Source of the DNA: Bacteroidota bacterium
GTDB taxonomy: Bacteria; Bacteroidota; Bacteroidia; Sphingobacteriales; Sphingobacteriaceae
Direction of reading: 5' to 3'
Assembly: GCA_026224775.1 (NCBI GenBank)
Contig: JAMFRP010000007.1
Location: 124,001 to 188,000 of the forward strand
DNA length: 64,000 nt
Below are positions 30,128-40,252 of the stretch, piece by piece. The notes beneath the pieces were generated by a model. It saw only the letters and a program-made list of their open reading frames with translations, was not told the origin of the DNA and made no database searches. Both the position numbers and the translations under genes were made by a program. The stretch's first letter is position 1. Each line of letters begins with the position of its first letter.

Positions 30128-33100
30128 TTAAATACGGACAAGCCACAAAATAGCTTCTCCCGTTCCGGGATTTTTAATTTCGGTATTGCTACCACCTTTT
30201 ACCTGCTGCTCATCCGGCAAAACCTCCCCTGTTTTTGGGTTGATCCATTTTGCTTTATAAGTTGCGTTTGCAGCCAGATCAAGATGAATACTATTGGTAT
30301 TGCTGTAAACGATATAACCTTTTGCTACATTACCCAAGGCCCATTGATCTTTCGGGCTACCCGGCAGATCTACGCTTTGCATTGCAGATGCAGCGGTTAA
30401 AAATTGTTTGTCTGTTGTGGCAGGCAATGCAGGCAATGACCCTCCTGCGATGAAGACCGCCCAACCGAAATGGTCATAAGCATCAGCTGAATATAAAACT
30501 GCTTTAGCCGGATATTTCTCTTTGTACTCATGCACCGCGTGATAGACATCTTCAAAGGTTGGCGCTTTAGGTTTGTAAATGCGTTCTTGCTGGCGCGGTG
30601 CCAGGCTTTGGCCACCCTGTGGAGCGTAAAGTTTTCCATTACCCTCATAATACCAGTAACGTATATCGATAGCATCAATAACTGAAGCTTTTGCGGGATC
30701 GGCAAGGATAGCATCCTGAACATCTTTTGTTGCCCCAAGGCAGATGATCTCTTTCTTTTTATGGGTTAGTTCCCATTGTTTAACCGTTTCAACCCAAAAC
30801 TGCATAAAATGTAGTGGCCCGGTAAACTCAGCGCTTATGGATTGGATAACCCCGTTGTTATCAGCAAAGTTGTCCATACATTTATTAATGTAGGCTATTA
30901 ACAGTTTACGCCTTGTCGGTTCGGTTTCATCATAAAACTGTTCAGCCATAAACTGGCGTTTGTCGCCTGCATAATTAACCGGCTCAGGGAAACCTGTACT
31001 GTTGATGTTATTGGCTGTGCGCCACGGGAAATCAGCATAATGTGCACCTGCTTCAATAATATTGTGCTGGAAGAAATTGTTATGGAAAAGTACTAAGCCT
31101 TTTTCATCAGCAATATTGGCAAACTGTTTAAGCCTGCTCCAGTACCAGGTATTGTATTTAGTAAGATCGTATTTGCTTAAACCATCCCAGGCCTGTTCTT
31201 TACCGCTCCGCTGGAAAGGAAGCTCATAAAACGGAGGCCATACGTCACCATCCATTCGGCGGATGCGTTCATGATCATCACGGCGGCGCTCGTACCATAA
31301 GCCGTAGTTATGCTCAAGCACGATGATATTATCTTTTTGCATCCAGGCGGCTACATCGTCCAGATTGTCGGTTAAACCGGTTCCTGTTCTACCGGGTACC
31401 CAGCGGGTAATATCGGGTTTAGCAGTTGATTTTAAGTAGTCTGGTTTAACGTTTCCATTCCACCATGGTGCTTCAAAATGCTTGCCCTCAAGTATAGTGT
31501 TGCCGCGGACTAGCCAGCCGTTGGTGATACTCATTTTAGGTGCAAGAGCATTGGCTGCGGGCTGCTTATAGCCTATAACATCTATATTTTTAGCTCCTGT
31601 TGCAGAGATACTAATAGGATTTCTTTTTGGTGCCTGGTCAACCCAATCACCTATCGTAGTAGCGGGTTTGCGGGCAGCAGCCAGTAGTGCAGCGGCCTCG
31701 GCAACTGTTGGGCTGCTTGATGGTTCAGTTTCTATACGTAATATGCCGGCTTGCTGGCTAACATCTTTGTTTAAGCGATCAGCCAATTGCGCGTAATAAA
31801 AGCTGCGTGGGCTGAGTATCTCGTTTGATGCCTGCCAGTAACCATCACCACCAAATTGTGCCCATGTACCGAAGGCCCAATTTTGGGCAGTCGGTGGTTG
31901 ATAGCAGTCTACATGTGCAGCGCTGCAATTCCATAGTAAGCTGTTGGCAATGTTCCAGCCTGCGCCTTGCTCATCCTGCCCTTTATTCATATAGCTTAAT
32001 GGCTCGCCATCAATATTTGCAATATCAAACAAAACACCTGATGACCAGCTATCTATACCGCCGCTGTAGCCTAAAGATTGCCATGCGCTACATTGCACAA
32101 AAGCAGTAGGCCCGGGAGTACAATAACCGGTAGCAAAATCATGTATGCCATTTACAGAGTAAAGGCGCTGAAAAAGTGTTTGGCCTCCGGTTGTCCAGAA
32201 GGTATAGCGGCGCTGCCCGCCGATCTCAGATATTGGCGACAGCGATTTACAATCTTCAACAGTAACGCGGTTAGCTGTTTCCTGTACAAAAACAGCTGAA
32301 CCCGCGAAATGCTCAAAAATCACCTGGCGAACCCAGGCATCTGAAACATTTTCCATTGTGATGGCCATCCAACGATGGGCTTCATCTTTAGGGTTGCTTA
32401 CATCATAAGTTGATTGTAAACGAATATTTTCAATGCCGACCCGGTCAATTCTGCCTGGCCAGTCATATTTTGCTATCAGACCACCTCCATAGGCGCTATC
32501 TAAAGCTGTAGTAATGGGCGCATCAATGGTAACAGTATTACCATTAATGGATGTTATTTTTCTATCCCAGTAAATATCACGCTCACCGGGTTTCCATGCT
32601 AAAGCGGTTAAATCGCCGCCGAAGTGATCTGTACCTAACGCATTGATCCAGGCTTGTGTACTTGGCCTGTGTATCACGATCATATCACCCGCTTTTAGGC
32701 TTTCGGCATTTGCTACGTTAAATTTAAATGCATTTACAGGCACATAACCGTCTGTAATTTTAATTTCTTTTGATTTCTTTCTATCGTTTTTACCGGCTAC
32801 CTGTATTAAGGTTGCGCGGTCTTTTCCGGCACCGAGCAATATAGTACCGTCATTACCCATACCGCTACCGCGAAGTACGACGCCTGATGCATTTATTTTT
32901 AAGCTTCCGTAAACTTCATAAACACCTTTATTCAATAATACCGCGCCGCGAAAACCATTTGCATCTGCAGGTAAAGAAGCCACATAATCTAATGCTGATT
33001 GGATACGTAAAGTGGCATCGCCCTTTTTAATTGGAACTACTACCTGTACCGGCACGAAAGGAATAGGCTGATTAGAAGCCATATAGCCGCAATACGAAAA

Positions 33101-33283
33101 ATCGGGTATACGATCGCCATTAACATCTGCCTTATAAACCAGTTTACCGTCCTTTGAGACGGTAACCGGTGCTTGTTCTTTTTGCGATTTCTTGTTTTTT
33201 TGCGCCATTGCGGGGGAACAAAATGTTCCCCCGATCAATAGCGACATCAATAAACCGACTGTACTATCTTTTAAAATTCTCAT
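30128..33283 (-). CDS. Beta-helix plus TIM-barrel chimera (DUF6298-type), unknown glycan-active enzyme
   Basis: 1051 aa; signal peptide 1-27 (PAMAQ) and a Lys-rich linker. Residues about 85-600 form a right-handed beta-helix of the pectate-lyase superfamily type, starting at RIQSALDYVA and GVYEVYGSL. Residues about 635-1000 form a separate barrel: WMQKDNIIVLEHNYGLWYERR, then VLFHNNFFQHNI and QSISAEFTGP with Glu819 at a position where clan GH-A enzymes carry a catalytic Glu, then IDIRYWYYEG. A small beta domain (about 990-1051) ends the protein. I recognise the type but know no activity. Next to GH140 and PL1 and first-rank in the operon after susCD, it is probably important for the target glycan. 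Confidence 0.6.
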   Translation of the reverse strand: MRILKDSTVGLLMSLLIGGTFCSPAMAQKNKKSQKEQAPVTVSKDGKLVYKADVNGDRIPDFSYCGYMASNQPIPFVPVQVVVPIKKGDATLRIQSALDYVASLPADANGFRGAVLLNKGVYEVYGSLKINASGVVLRGSGMGNDGTILLGAGKDRATLIQVAGKNDRKKSKEIKITDGYVPVNAFKFNVANAESLKAGDMIVIHRPSTQAWINALGTDHFGGDLTALAWKPGERDIYWDRKITSINGNTVTIDAPITTALDSAYGGGLIAKYDWPGRIDRVGIENIRLQSTYDVSNPKDEAHRWMAITMENVSDAWVRQVIFEHFAGSAVFVQETANRVTVEDCKSLSPISEIGGQRRYTFWTTGGQTLFQRLYSVNGIHDFATGYCTPGPTAFVQCSAWQSLGYSGGIDSWSSGVLFDIANIDGEPLSYMNKGQDEQGAGWNIANSLLWNCSAAHVDCYQPPTAQNWAFGTWAQFGGDGYWQASNEILSPRSFYYAQLADRLNKDVSQQAGILRIETEPSSSPTVAEAAALLAAARKPATTIGDWVDQAPKRNPISISATGAKNIDVIGYKQPAANALAPKMSITNGWLVRGNTILEGKHFEAPWWNGNVKPDYLKSTAKPDITRWVPGRTGTGLTDNLDDVAAWMQKDNIIVLEHNYGLWYERRRDDHERIRRMDGDVWPPFYELPFQRSGKEQAWDGLSKYDLTKYNTWYWSRLKQFANIADEKGLVLFHNNFFQHNIIEAGAHYADFPWRTANNINSTGFPEPVNYAGDKRQFMAEQFYDETEPTRRKLLIAYINKCMDNFADNNGVIQSISAEFTGPLHFMQFWVETVKQWELTHKKKEIICLGATKDVQDAILADPAKASVIDAIDIRYWYYEGNGKLYAPQGGQSLAPRQQERIYKPKAPTFEDVYHAVHEYKEKYPAKAVLYSADAYDHFGWAVFIAGGSLPALPATTDKQFLTAASAMQSVDLPGSPKDQWALGNVAKGYIVYSNTNSIHLDLAANATYKAKWINPKTGEVLPDEQQVKGGSNTEIKNPGTGEAILWLVRI

Positions 33284-33299
33284 TTTTTAACTAACGGAA

Positions 33300-34970
33300 T
33301 TAATTCAATTTACCTGAACCTGGCATAGGGTGCTCTGCACGGTCGGCCACTGTATTCAAATATACTTCGATATTGCTATAACCTCCGCCATTTTTAGCAG
33401 GCTTGGCTGCATCACTTGCATCGTGTGGATTTAAACCATGCGCGATTTCCCATGAATCAGGAATACCGTCGTTATCACTATCCTTGTAAGGAGTTCCTTT
33501 GTACTCCGGATAGCCTCCTACTTGCCAAGGCGCTGTTATAATACCTAACTTATAAGAGTCCTTCGTTAATTTTCTTACTTTGAACTGGAAATCAGTATCG
33601 GTTTTCATTTCTTTATAAGCGATTTTACCTGTTCTTACCTGTTCTGCAATACGTAAATCAACTGCATCGCGGTGTGGTAAGGTTGCACCGGCGTTGTTAA
33701 CCACAAATTTGTAAGCATCCTCTGCCGACATGATAGTTACCGGCGCCATTGGGAACGGCTCATCAGATTTCATGTAGTCTTTATATTTACCTGCATCAGG
33801 TAATTCTTTACCACCGTCTTCTTCAACTTGTATACCACCTTTCCACGGATCTTTAGTGATTTCAGGATAACCTTCCATTATATTACCGCTGGCATATACA
33901 CGGCCAAAGAATTTTTCTTTAAGCTTGCTCCTGCCTGATTCCGGTTTTAATATACGATGACCTACCGGTTCATCTTTAGGCGTTACCGGACCTGGTTTGA
34001 AATAATTGTTGATGATATTAAAGTTGGTAGTGTAATCGCCACCATCCATTGAGCGGTGGTGCCAGTTAAATACTACGTTATTTACAAACGTATAAATACC
34101 ATTCCATCCTACAGATGGGTTACGGCCTGTATTATCAGCCCACATATTGCGGAGCAGGGTGCTGTTTTCGCCACCTGTTGTACTACCAAAGGAGTGATTC
34201 CAGTAATCCAAAGCTTCGGCATAGATACAGTTTTGTACAGTGATATTAACTGTACCCAATTTTTCATCTGTCATACCAGGTGCTGGACTATAAATGTGGC
34301 GGTACATTGAAAAATTCTCATCCAAACCCCAACTTGTAGAAGTATGATCTACGATGATATTTCCAACAGGATCACCACCAAGAGCGTCATCACGACGACC
34401 AACATTGGTTTCACCTCTTCTGAAACGCATGTAACGGATGATCACATCATGTGTATTTACCCAAAATGATTCGCCGGCCACACACACACCGTCGCCGGGA
34501 GCTGTTTGACCTTCTATAGTGATGTAAGGAGCCCTTACTATGATAGGCGATTTAATATGGATAATACCAGCTACGTTGAATACGATGATACGCGCACCAC
34601 CTTGTTCACAAGCCCAGCGTAAAGTACCCGGACCATTATCAGCAAGGCTGGTTACTACGTAAACTTTACCACCGCGACCACCAAACGTAAATTTACCACC
34701 ACCTTCGGCACCGGGAAATGCAGGTATTTTTGCTTGCGGCAAATCCGTTGGCCTTGCTGCCCATGGCACATACGGCTTTCCTTTTCTCTCCTCTGCCCGC
34801 ACTATCGGTAATGCCACTGCCCACGCCGAATCGGAATGGCGCATTGCTTTGGCCATCATTGAATCACTCTCAGCCTGAACGTTTTTGGGAACGTGAGGGT
34901 ATTGAGCAAATGCACAATTGGCCAAACCCATCATCGCCGCCAACAAAAATAAACCTGTCTTCTTTTTCAT
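33300..34970 (-). CDS. PL1 pectate lyase
   Basis: 556 aa; signal peptide 1-22 (CAFAQ). PL1-type beta-helix: KIPAFPGAEGGG entry, SLADNGPGTLRWACEQ, FNVAGII, the FRRGETNVGRRDDAL segment and VDHTSTSWGLDENFSMYRH. A calcium-binding thrombospondin-type-3 motif (DSDNDGIPDSWE) and GGGYSNIEVYLN close the protein, a usual ending for Bacteroidota PL1 enzymes. It cleaves de-esterified homogalacturonan by beta-elimination, probably at the cell surface or periplasm, and is the first enzyme after susD. It is strongly similar throughout to the protein at 61504-63156. Confidence 0.92.
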   Translation of the reverse strand: MKKKTGLFLLAAMMGLANCAFAQYPHVPKNVQAESDSMMAKAMRHSDSAWAVALPIVRAEERKGKPYVPWAARPTDLPQAKIPAFPGAEGGGKFTFGGRGGKVYVVTSLADNGPGTLRWACEQGGARIIVFNVAGIIHIKSPIIVRAPYITIEGQTAPGDGVCVAGESFWVNTHDVIIRYMRFRRGETNVGRRDDALGGDPVGNIIVDHTSTSWGLDENFSMYRHIYSPAPGMTDEKLGTVNITVQNCIYAEALDYWNHSFGSTTGGENSTLLRNMWADNTGRNPSVGWNGIYTFVNNVVFNWHHRSMDGGDYTTNFNIINNYFKPGPVTPKDEPVGHRILKPESGRSKLKEKFFGRVYASGNIMEGYPEITKDPWKGGIQVEEDGGKELPDAGKYKDYMKSDEPFPMAPVTIMSAEDAYKFVVNNAGATLPHRDAVDLRIAEQVRTGKIAYKEMKTDTDFQFKVRKLTKDSYKLGIITAPWQVGGYPEYKGTPYKDSDNDGIPDSWEIAHGLNPHDASDAAKPAKNGGGYSNIEVYLNTVADRAEHPMPGSGKLN

Positions 34971-34995
34971 AATTAATTGTATGTAATCGTATTAA

Positions 34996-35028
34996 ATCAA
35001 GGAACAGGTTATGCATCTGCTCCTTGAT
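34996..35028 (-). promoter_or_regulatory. Intercistronic hairpin between susD and PL1
   Basis: A 12-bp stem with a 9-nt loop: ATCAAGGAGCAG, loop ATGCATAAC, CTGTTCCTTGAT when read on the minus strand. On the coding (minus) strand the single non-Watson-Crick position is a G-U pair, whereas the plus strand would have A-C, which favours function in the operon transcript. It is followed only by TTTAATACG, so it is not a good intrinsic terminator. More likely it stabilises or processes the mRNA downstream of susCD, lowering enzyme expression relative to the transporter. Confidence 0.6.
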
Positions 35029-35035
35029 GTTGTTG

Positions 35036-36913
35036 CTAGTTCGTAGGATTGAATGGACCGCCCCAAGTGTTGTTTTGCTGGATATTCGGATCATTTGTAA
35101 TGGTTGCCAGAGGTATACCAAAGAACTGATCAGCGGCTTGATACGCAATAGGAGCCGAATCCAAATATTTCAATTCACCAGGTTTACTACTTGTACCTAT
35201 AATAACAGGAACAGCACTGAAATAAGTTGTATATACATTATCTAAATTGTGAATAGCTGCTGTGTCTCTTGTATTAAGAAGATAATCGGTATTGCTTCCA
35301 TTAGGTTTAAGTATAATAGATATACCTTGCCTTTTTGTACCATTCAAGGTAGATATTAATAAATTTCTTCTTCTCAAATCCCAGAACCTTTTTCCTTCAT
35401 AAGCAAACTCTATCTGGCGTTCATACATTATAGCATTAACCAAATTATCGCCTGTTAAACCTGCGGTTATACCATAGTTACCATCTCCTGCTTCAATACC
35501 TGCCCTTTTACGTATAGCAATAAGGTCGGCATAGGCTACTGTAGTGTTACCTATTTCAGCCGCGCTTTCTGCTTGATTTAATAAAACTTCGGCATAACGC
35601 ATTTCTTGCCAATCAGTACCTGAAAATGTTAAATTAGCTGTAGATAAGTTTGGATCAACCGCTTTTCTACAGTAGAATCCTGTACTGCTTGATCCGGTAA
35701 CTTCGGTGGTTTTACTTGTTGTTCCCGCTGCGTTAGTATAATAGAAGTAAGTCCATAAACGATTGTTGGCATTTCCTTCCAATGGCCATAAGCAACCATT
35801 ATAGGCTATAGTTTGATTAAAGCGCGGATCACGATTATCAAAGAAATGAACCGGATCATAAGGATATTTAGTTGAAACCCCAGGCGCTTTACCATCCAGC
35901 ATCGGGAATGCCTCAACTTCATCCCATGTAGGATTATCTGATCCTCCACCAGATAAAGCCTTTGGAATATTACTCTGCGTATAAGTGTTATTGTTCATTC
36001 CGTTTGCGTCAGTAAAAGTGTTATACTCAGTTACCCAAACTGCTTCAGAATTTGCAGGAGCTGTACCCGAACCTGCTCCTTCTGTAGTCCACATGGTTAC
36101 ATCCTCTTTAGGATAAAGACCGTAACCATGTGCAGTAAGCGTAGCAATAGCTGCTGTACTAGCGTCGTAAGCTGCCTGCCAGCGGGTCATGTCGTTGTTA
36201 ACATTAAATTGTGGGCTCGCCCATGTAAGTAACACCCTTCCCAAAAAGGCCTGTGCCGCGCCTTGGATAATACGCCCATAATCTCCTGCCGGCCATCCAC
36301 CGGGTAAATATTTAATCGCTGTATCCAGATCAGCTACAATTTGGGTATAAGTTTGAGTTGTAGTATTGCGGGGCAAGGCTGCAGCCTGTTTTGCGGCTGT
36401 ACCCACTACCGGCAATGGAGTTAATACTAACGGCACGCCACCGTATAACTTAACAAATTCAAAATATCGGTATGCTCTCCAGAATAATGCCTGTGCACGA
36501 AATCTGTTCTTGGTACCGGCTGGTATAGGGCTAGCTGGTAGATTAGCTATAAAATCATTTATATTTCTGATGTCTGCATAGTAGCCACTGTTTGAATTAG
36601 CAGAGCCAATGTCACCAACGGAGCTTGATACTACAGTGCCTAAAGTAAATATATTACTGGAATAATTTTCTTCCGTCAGGTTACCGTACCCGGTAGTTCC
36701 TAATGTGCTAGGCTTTCCACCACTGCCAGTCCATGCGGGCTGATTGGCCGTATAAATTGAATTTAAATATGTTACAGCTATTGCAGAGTCTGAAAAAAGC
36801 TGTTGCGATGTATAGGTGGTTAATGGCCCTTTTTCAAGAACTTTTTTGCAACTTGAATATAACAGTGCTGACATTGCCAGTACTACTAATGATATATTAT
36901 ATAATTTTTTCAT
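35036..36913 (-). CDS. susD-like: SusD/RagB-family glycan-binding lipoprotein
   Basis: 625 aa. Signal sequence with a Cys at 22 (LLYSSCKK), so lipid-anchored. Typical SusD: TYTSQQLFSDSAIAVTYLNSI near the N-terminus, the RAQALFWRAYRYFEFVKLYGGVPLV helix (about 135-160) and the C-terminal YERQIEFAYEGKRFWDLRR block. It caps the SusC channel at the cell surface and captures oligosaccharides. It follows susC by 11 nt; only one SusCD pair serves this whole enzyme set in the window. A 65-nt gap with a stable hairpin separates it from PL1. Confidence 0.95.
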   Translation of the reverse strand: MKKLYNISLVVLAMSALLYSSCKKVLEKGPLTTYTSQQLFSDSAIAVTYLNSIYTANQPAWTGSGGKPSTLGTTGYGNLTEENYSSNIFTLGTVVSSSVGDIGSANSNSGYYADIRNINDFIANLPASPIPAGTKNRFRAQALFWRAYRYFEFVKLYGGVPLVLTPLPVVGTAAKQAAALPRNTTTQTYTQIVADLDTAIKYLPGGWPAGDYGRIIQGAAQAFLGRVLLTWASPQFNVNNDMTRWQAAYDASTAAIATLTAHGYGLYPKEDVTMWTTEGAGSGTAPANSEAVWVTEYNTFTDANGMNNNTYTQSNIPKALSGGGSDNPTWDEVEAFPMLDGKAPGVSTKYPYDPVHFFDNRDPRFNQTIAYNGCLWPLEGNANNRLWTYFYYTNAAGTTSKTTEVTGSSSTGFYCRKAVDPNLSTANLTFSGTDWQEMRYAEVLLNQAESAAEIGNTTVAYADLIAIRKRAGIEAGDGNYGITAGLTGDNLVNAIMYERQIEFAYEGKRFWDLRRRNLLISTLNGTKRQGISIILKPNGSNTDYLLNTRDTAAIHNLDNVYTTYFSAVPVIIGTSSKPGELKYLDSAPIAYQAADQFFGIPLATITNDPNIQQNNTWGGPFNPTN

Positions 36914-36924
36914 TTTTTTAAAAA

Positions 36925-39900
36925 TTAAAATCCTGCATTTAAACCTAATGAGATAGTCCTTAGTGTAGGATAATTCTCGATCCCACTTCCCGGATACCTG
37001 TAGTTATCAGGATATGGATTAAACAAACTATACACGTTACTGCATTGCGCATATAACCTTGCGCTTGCAACGCCAATTACCTTGCTCCATTTTGCTGGTA
37101 AAGTATAGCTAAAATTGGCTTGTGATATATTCCAGTTAAATGCGCTTACAAACCAAAAGTTACTTGTCACATCATAATCGTTTACATAATACGGGGCAGG
37201 GTATTTTGCATTTTGATTTTGAGGAGTCCAATGATCAGACCAGAATGCTGCCCTATTCTCGCTAAGGTCAGTTTTATTAAATGCCGTTATTTCGTCACCA
37301 GGTATTACATTCTCACCTCCCCAGCTTAAACCTGTAACCACATCAATGCTGAAAGATTTATAGTTGAAACCAAAATTTAAACCAGCATTACTATGATTGT
37401 TGGCTTTGTTAGTTAGGTATTTTTGGTCTTTGTAGTCATTACTTTCAATTACACCATCGCCATTTAAGTCGGCATAATTGATCATACCTGGCGCTGGTGT
37501 ATAACCAAATATCTTAACGTTTTGGGCACCACCTGCAGCGGCAGCCCTTTGTGCAATAATCTGGTTTGCCTGAGCCTGGGTGCGAATAATACCCAAACTT
37601 TCGAAGCCAAATACACCACCATCATCTGATTTTCCTGTACGGTCCTGTACTGTTCCTGCTAAACCTTGTGACATATCTTCGCGAATGTTCTTATCATCAC
37701 TCCAGCCATAAAACGCTGTTACATGATAACCCCAATTTGTACTGATATGGTCTCTCCAGGTAACAGTAAGTTCTGTACCAAAGGTATTATAGATACCAAA
37801 ATTTTCAGTTGGCGCTGTATTTCCTACTACAAATGGCACAGATCCACTTAAACCAGTAAGTGCGTCATAATTATGATTCCAAAAGTAATCACCAGTAATA
37901 GCCAGGCGTTCTTTTAAAAATTCCATATCTACACCGTAATCTGTTTTAAAAGCATGATCCCAAGTAGTATTAGGGTTAGCAATTGAAGTTGGTGCAATAC
38001 CATTGCCTCTTTCGCCTTCGCCAAACACTGCGCCACCGCTACTACCTGTTTTCACATTATATTGCTGGTAATATTGGTAAGCAGTAGCGCTGGTATTATT
38101 AGTTCCCAACAATCCCAAACTTGCCCTGAATTTTAACTGTTCCATCCATGGAACAGCATTTTTAATAAAATCTTCGTTTGAAGCCACCCAACCAAAAGAT
38201 ACCTGGCCAAAATTACCCCATTGATCGCCTGGTGCAAAAGCGGTACTTCCATCACGGCGACCCACAACTTGTACCAAATAGGTTTGATTATAATCATAAT
38301 TTATACGTGCAATGTATGATTCCAAACCATATTGAAAAACAGCGCTGTTGGCTTGGTTAGCTGTTTGTGCGCCAGTAGCAAAGTTGTAATTTTGAGGTGC
38401 ACCAACAATTACGGTTGCAACAGATGTATTTACACCATCGCCATTTCCTTCCTGCTGCTCATATATACCTATAGCGTTAATATTATTCTTTCCGAAACTA
38501 TGCTGATAGTTAAGGGTAGCGTCTAATTGATAGCTTTTTGTATAACTGGGATTAAAAGTAATGTCGTTACCATTGTCTATAGGAGTAATTTTTGCAATAG
38601 TACCACCTGGTATGTGGAGATTATCTCCCAAACCTGTGTAAGTATAATAGTTAAATGTGGTTCCGTATTGGGTTGGGAAACTGGTATTTATATTACTATT
38701 GAGCGATACCGACGCGGTTAAACCACTTATACCGGGTATTTCATAAGATATTTTGCCCAAAAAGTTGGTGATATACTGCCTGCTATCTTCATAATTATCA
38801 GAATTTTGAAACAGGTTAACATTAATACCATCAAGCGCGTTACTTCCACTTAAATTTACCGGGTTGCCGTCTATATAATATTTTTCCCATGGTGGCATCT
38901 GAGCTAGTGTGATAACGTCATTATTTAAACTTTCTGTAGTACCGTGTTGTTTGTACCAAAAAGTTTTGCTATAAGACTGCTCAAAATTAAGACCTAGTGA
39001 AACTGTTAATCCTTTAGCCGGTTTTGTTTCAACATTAGCGCGCAAACCCCATTTGTCTGCATTTACACCTGAAAAATTGGAATTTTGGTTTACATAATCT
39101 GCACCAATAAAATAAGTGGCCTTGTCTGTACCACCACTTACGTCAAGCGCTTCGCGTTCAACGTCCGCCGCTTTAAACTCCTGCTTAAGGTAATTGGTAT
39201 TGTTGGCCGGATTTGCAATGTAAGCAAGCTCATCCGGTGTATACCATCCTGAACTTTTATTAGTAGGAACACCATTAATATATCCATTAGCATCGATGGT
39301 ATTTCCGGTTTGTACACCTTGTGGGGCTTGTTCTCCAATTTGTAAATAGTCATTACTCCATTGAGCAAACTGAATACCTGTAAGCATTTTTGGTAGTTGA
39401 ATAGCGTTCGCTGTACCAAATGAACTACTAAAGGTGACTTTTGGAGCACCGATTTTCCCTCTTTTGGTACGAACAAGTATGGCACCATTAGCACCTTGCA
39501 CACCATATATAGCAGCTTCCGCATCTTTTAGTATGGATATACTTTCTACCTCGCTTGCATCTAACAAATTAAAGTCAGCTTGTGTACGAACCTGATCATC
39601 AATAATATAAAGAGGAGATGTGCTACCACCATGACTCCCGTTTAAGGTCATCGTATTACGTATTGTAATACTTGCCGGTTGCCCGGGGCGTGAATCTTGG
39701 GCTACACCTACGCCTACAACCTGACCCGCTAGCGAGGCTCCCAGATTCAGAGAAGGGATATCTTGTATATCTTTTATAGCAATGGTAGATACAGAGCCGG
39801 TTAATGTTGCCTTCTTTTGCACCCCGTAGCCTACTATCACCACTTCATCCAAGTCCGTGCTTGATGGAACCATTTTAAAATCGGCATTCATTTCGCCTAC

Positions 39901-40164
39901 TTTTAATGTTTTTTCAGAGTAATTATAACCTACAAAACTTACGCCAATTGATACATTTTGCAAATTGGTTACTTTTATGGCATATTTACCATTAACATCT
40001 GTTGTAGTACTTGCTTTACTACCCTTAACCTGTACGGTTACACCTGGTAGCGGCTGATTTTTTTCATCGAGTACTGTGCCTGAGACAGTTCGATTTTGTG
40101 CTTGTAGCACGTTGCTGATGCTGAGCAGCAACAGCACTGAAAATAAAAGGTAAATTTTTCTCAT
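36925..40164 (-). CDS. susC-like: SusC-family TonB-dependent outer-membrane transporter
   Basis: 1079 aa; signal peptide 1-22 (NVLQAQ). Carboxypeptidase-D-like domain (about 25-105, VSGTVLDEKNQPLPGVTV), a TonB-box-like DEVVIVGYG (about 115), plug domain (SPLYIIDDQ; ILKDAEAAIYGVQGANGAIL) and the 22-strand barrel ending in an aromatic-rich C-terminus (LRTISLGLNAGF). It has no STN or anti-sigma-interaction extension, so it is a simple importer, not a signal-transducing receptor. It takes up oligosaccharides in an energy-dependent way. An 88-nt gap separates it from DUF3826. Confidence 0.95.
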   Translation of the reverse strand: MRKIYLLFSVLLLLSISNVLQAQNRTVSGTVLDEKNQPLPGVTVQVKGSKASTTTDVNGKYAIKVTNLQNVSIGVSFVGYNYSEKTLKVGEMNADFKMVPSSTDLDEVVIVGYGVQKKATLTGSVSTIAIKDIQDIPSLNLGASLAGQVVGVGVAQDSRPGQPASITIRNTMTLNGSHGGSTSPLYIIDDQVRTQADFNLLDASEVESISILKDAEAAIYGVQGANGAILVRTKRGKIGAPKVTFSSSFGTANAIQLPKMLTGIQFAQWSNDYLQIGEQAPQGVQTGNTIDANGYINGVPTNKSSGWYTPDELAYIANPANNTNYLKQEFKAADVEREALDVSGGTDKATYFIGADYVNQNSNFSGVNADKWGLRANVETKPAKGLTVSLGLNFEQSYSKTFWYKQHGTTESLNNDVITLAQMPPWEKYYIDGNPVNLSGSNALDGINVNLFQNSDNYEDSRQYITNFLGKISYEIPGISGLTASVSLNSNINTSFPTQYGTTFNYYTYTGLGDNLHIPGGTIAKITPIDNGNDITFNPSYTKSYQLDATLNYQHSFGKNNINAIGIYEQQEGNGDGVNTSVATVIVGAPQNYNFATGAQTANQANSAVFQYGLESYIARINYDYNQTYLVQVVGRRDGSTAFAPGDQWGNFGQVSFGWVASNEDFIKNAVPWMEQLKFRASLGLLGTNNTSATAYQYYQQYNVKTGSSGGAVFGEGERGNGIAPTSIANPNTTWDHAFKTDYGVDMEFLKERLAITGDYFWNHNYDALTGLSGSVPFVVGNTAPTENFGIYNTFGTELTVTWRDHISTNWGYHVTAFYGWSDDKNIREDMSQGLAGTVQDRTGKSDDGGVFGFESLGIIRTQAQANQIIAQRAAAAGGAQNVKIFGYTPAPGMINYADLNGDGVIESNDYKDQKYLTNKANNHSNAGLNFGFNYKSFSIDVVTGLSWGGENVIPGDEITAFNKTDLSENRAAFWSDHWTPQNQNAKYPAPYYVNDYDVTSNFWFVSAFNWNISQANFSYTLPAKWSKVIGVASARLYAQCSNVYSLFNPYPDNYRYPGSGIENYPTLRTISLGLNAGF

Positions 40165-40252
40165 AAAAAATTAGGTTAATTTATAATTGGTATATATTTA
40201 GGGCTCATTTAATAATACTTCTCACTTTATTATCAAACTCTTTTTTATTTTC

